From JAYEHL01 sp041653935 (GTDB lineage Bacteria > Chloroflexota > Dehalococcoidia > E44-bin15), in the NCBI GenBank assembly GCA_041653935.1, contig JBAZEO010000058.1:1-13927 (forward strand): a stretch of 13,927 nt of DNA, given 5' to 3'. Both the position numbers and the translations under genes were made by a program. The notes under the pieces are model-generated. The model made no database searches. It saw nothing but the letters and a program-made list of their open reading frames with translations, and had not been told where the DNA came from. Shown one piece after another: positions 12,377-13,927 of this stretch (its first letter is position 1; each line of letters begins with the position of its first letter).

Positions 12377-13851
12377 GTATTATTGACTGGTTTAGGCGGG
12401 GGATAAAAAAAGTGAGTGGAGCAATAGGCGGGATTAAAAATCAGTTTTACGACGATGAATACAGCGCCATGTACGACTACATGCAGCTTTGGAATGCGTA
12501 CTACCAAAACATGGTTAGCAATCTGCTCCAATACGCGGCCAACGAAGAAGTATACAAAAACTCCACCGTCACTTACCCGGCGATGTATCGGGTATGCAAC
12601 AAAATCGCAACACTGGTATTCTCCGAGCTTCCGCGCTTTTCGTTCGACGAAAAATCACAGGAGCGCATGGATTACATCATCGACAAAAACAGGCTTCTCG
12701 AAATCCTACGGCTCGGGCAAACGGAAGTGTGCGGCCTCGGAAACGTGTATATCAAGATTAACACGGATAAAACCAAAGACTACCCGATCATTGAGCTTGT
12801 GCGGGCGCTCGACGCAGCCCCGGCATACGTGGACTGGGGCAAGATCACCGAGGCAACGTTTTACACCCTCAAACGCAAAGAGGACAACGTGTATTGGTGG
12901 CTGGCACAAACGCATACGGAGATCGAGGGCCGCAAGGTTATCGAAAGCAAACTATACAAGGGCGACAGCGTAAACTTGGGGAACGAAATGCCACTGACTA
13001 CGCTTGAAGAAACAGCCGACATCCTCCCCGTCGCAGACCTTGAAACGGAGGCATCATGGTTTGTGCATATCAAAAGCCCAATGCCGAATAACAAAGACCC
13101 GCAATCATGCTTCGGGATGAGCGTTGCGGCGAACAGCCTGGAGCAGATCGACCATATCAACCTAACGATGCAATCATACTTTAAAGACGACAAACTGAAA
13201 CAGCCAAAGGTAGCGGTGAGCGAGGACCTTGTTACACCAAAGAGGCGTGGCGATAAAACGAAGCCGGTCATCGACTACGATGACGAGTATTATATTATGC
13301 TTAACTCTACCAGCGGGGATCAGATTTATAAATCGATCGACTTACCGTCGAAGCAGGCCGACTTCGAGGCGAGCATACAGGGGAAGCTCGACCGGTTCTA
13401 CGAATCCTGCGGACTGTTCCGTTCCGCGTTGCAGAAGAGCGGTGCAAAGACGGCTACGGAATGGGAGCTTGCGGATAAGGACAGCACGGACACCGGGGCA
13501 GACTTCAAAAACTCATGGCTTTGTGTATTGGACGAGTTGTTCCACGCGCTGCTGGAGATCGACAACGCGCATTATCAGGGCGCGGATGTCACGAGTAAGA
13601 CAAAGCACGACCTGAACCAGAACATCACGATCGAGTTTATGGATTCTGTCAAATACGACCAGCAGGAAAAGGCGGCCACTGCAACGAGCATGTACAATGC
13701 CGGGATGATCTCTCTGTTTACGTCCCTGCATGAGATATTCCCGGACTGGGACGATGAGCGGGTACGACAGGAGATCGACCGCAAGAATGCGGAGGCGGCA
13801 AGCAAGGCAAAGGTGACGGAGGTTGACTTTTTCGGGAGTGGTAAAGAATGA
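12373..13851 (+). CDS. Portal protein, SPP1 Gp6-like family
   Basis: The protein has 492 residues, in the normal range for SPP1-like portals. Recognisable parts are the early helical WNAYYQN segment, the NKIATLVFSELP region, GQTEVCGLGNVYIKIN and the later FGMSVAANSLEQIDHINLTMQSYFKD. Portals form the ring through which DNA enters the head and to which the tail attaches. It directly follows the large terminase with a 4-base overlap and precedes a minor head gene, the standard order. Its stop overlaps the next ATG by 3 bases. It appears intact. Confidence 0.9.
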   Translation: MSIIDWFRRGIKKVSGAIGGIKNQFYDDEYSAMYDYMQLWNAYYQNMVSNLLQYAANEEVYKNSTVTYPAMYRVCNKIATLVFSELPRFSFDEKSQERMDYIIDKNRLLEILRLGQTEVCGLGNVYIKINTDKTKDYPIIELVRALDAAPAYVDWGKITEATFYTLKRKEDNVYWWLAQTHTEIEGRKVIESKLYKGDSVNLGNEMPLTTLEETADILPVADLETEASWFVHIKSPMPNNKDPQSCFGMSVAANSLEQIDHINLTMQSYFKDDKLKQPKVAVSEDLVTPKRRGDKTKPVIDYDDEYYIMLNSTSGDQIYKSIDLPSKQADFEASIQGKLDRFYESCGLFRSALQKSGAKTATEWELADKDSTDTGADFKNSWLCVLDELFHALLEIDNAHYQGADVTSKTKHDLNQNITIEFMDSVKYDQQEKAATATSMYNAGMISLFTSLHEIFPDWDDERVRQEIDRKNAEAASKAKVTEVDFFGSGKE

Positions 13852-13927
13852 CCCGAAAAGCTATGGCAGACCTTACCCAAGACCTTATCGACATGTACAC
13901 CAACATGGAAACCGAGTTGATGGGGAA
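13848..13927 (+). CDS. Minor capsid/head protein, N-terminal fragment
   Basis: ATG 13848 lies in an ATGA overlap with the portal stop and has GGGAG upstream. Only 26 codons are visible before the window ends. The residues MTRKAMADLTQDL followed by MYTNMETELM resemble the helical start of phage minor capsid proteins (the LY-x-x-M/L-E-x-EL pattern) that usually follow an SPP1-like portal. The call rests on position and this short segment only. Confidence 0.6.
   Translation, partial: MTRKAMADLTQDLIDMYTNMETELMG

Overview
This window is a slice of a tailed double-stranded DNA phage or prophage, probably from a Firmicutes host and most likely a Clostridia-type one. That host guess rests on gene families and has no marker gene behind it. 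The families are a Lin1244/DnaD-style replisome organizer, a DUF669 single-strand binding protein, a SleB-type cell-wall hydrolase, a spore-type sigma-70 factor, an ArpU-like late regulator and an SPP1-like portal. All convincing genes lie on the + strand. They are tightly packed, often with 4-base ATGA or GTGA stop/start overlaps and strong purine-rich ribosome binding sites. No tRNA, rRNA, CRISPR array, IS element, integrase or repressor was seen.

Layout: (1) 1-3363 is a recombination and replication module. It holds the end of a Cas4/RecB-like PD-(D/E)XK nuclease, a Sak4/AAA-type P-loop ATPase, a DUF669 SSB-like protein with an acidic DDDLPF tail, an HNH-like protein that has lost its zinc cysteines, a NinB-like recombination protein and a replisome organizer whose linker carries a 15-bp tandem repeat. 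(2) 3323-7678 is an accessory stretch: a membrane-anchored SleB-family hydrolase, a PAPS-reductase-like PP-loop protein, an ASCH-like phage protein, three mosaic cysteine-rich small proteins, a 61-residue unknown and a VRR-NUC nuclease. (3) 7710-9090 looks like a control region: a sigma factor, an ArpU-like regulator, a small membrane protein, then a short non-coding region. That region holds three perfect 11-bp tandem repeats, a promoter and, only about 36-42 nt downstream, a 10-bp stem-loop with a T-run. (4) 9126-13927 starts with a DNA methyltransferase, a DUF4406-like protein, a 38-residue cysteine-rich protein and a PLD-like protein. The packaging/head module follows: small terminase, large terminase, portal and the start of a minor capsid gene.

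How the parts fit: the first module would replicate and recombine phage DNA. The sigma and ArpU-like proteins are good candidates to switch on the promoter at 9019-9048, which reads toward the packaging and head genes. The arrangement of repeats, promoter, early terminator and late operon resembles in outline the lambda pR'-tR' late switch, but with a different type of activator. It is the most interesting candidate system here. Other notable points are the zinc-less HNH protein, the modular fusion at 6030-6620, the in-gene repeat that could mark a replication origin, and the altered PP-loop.
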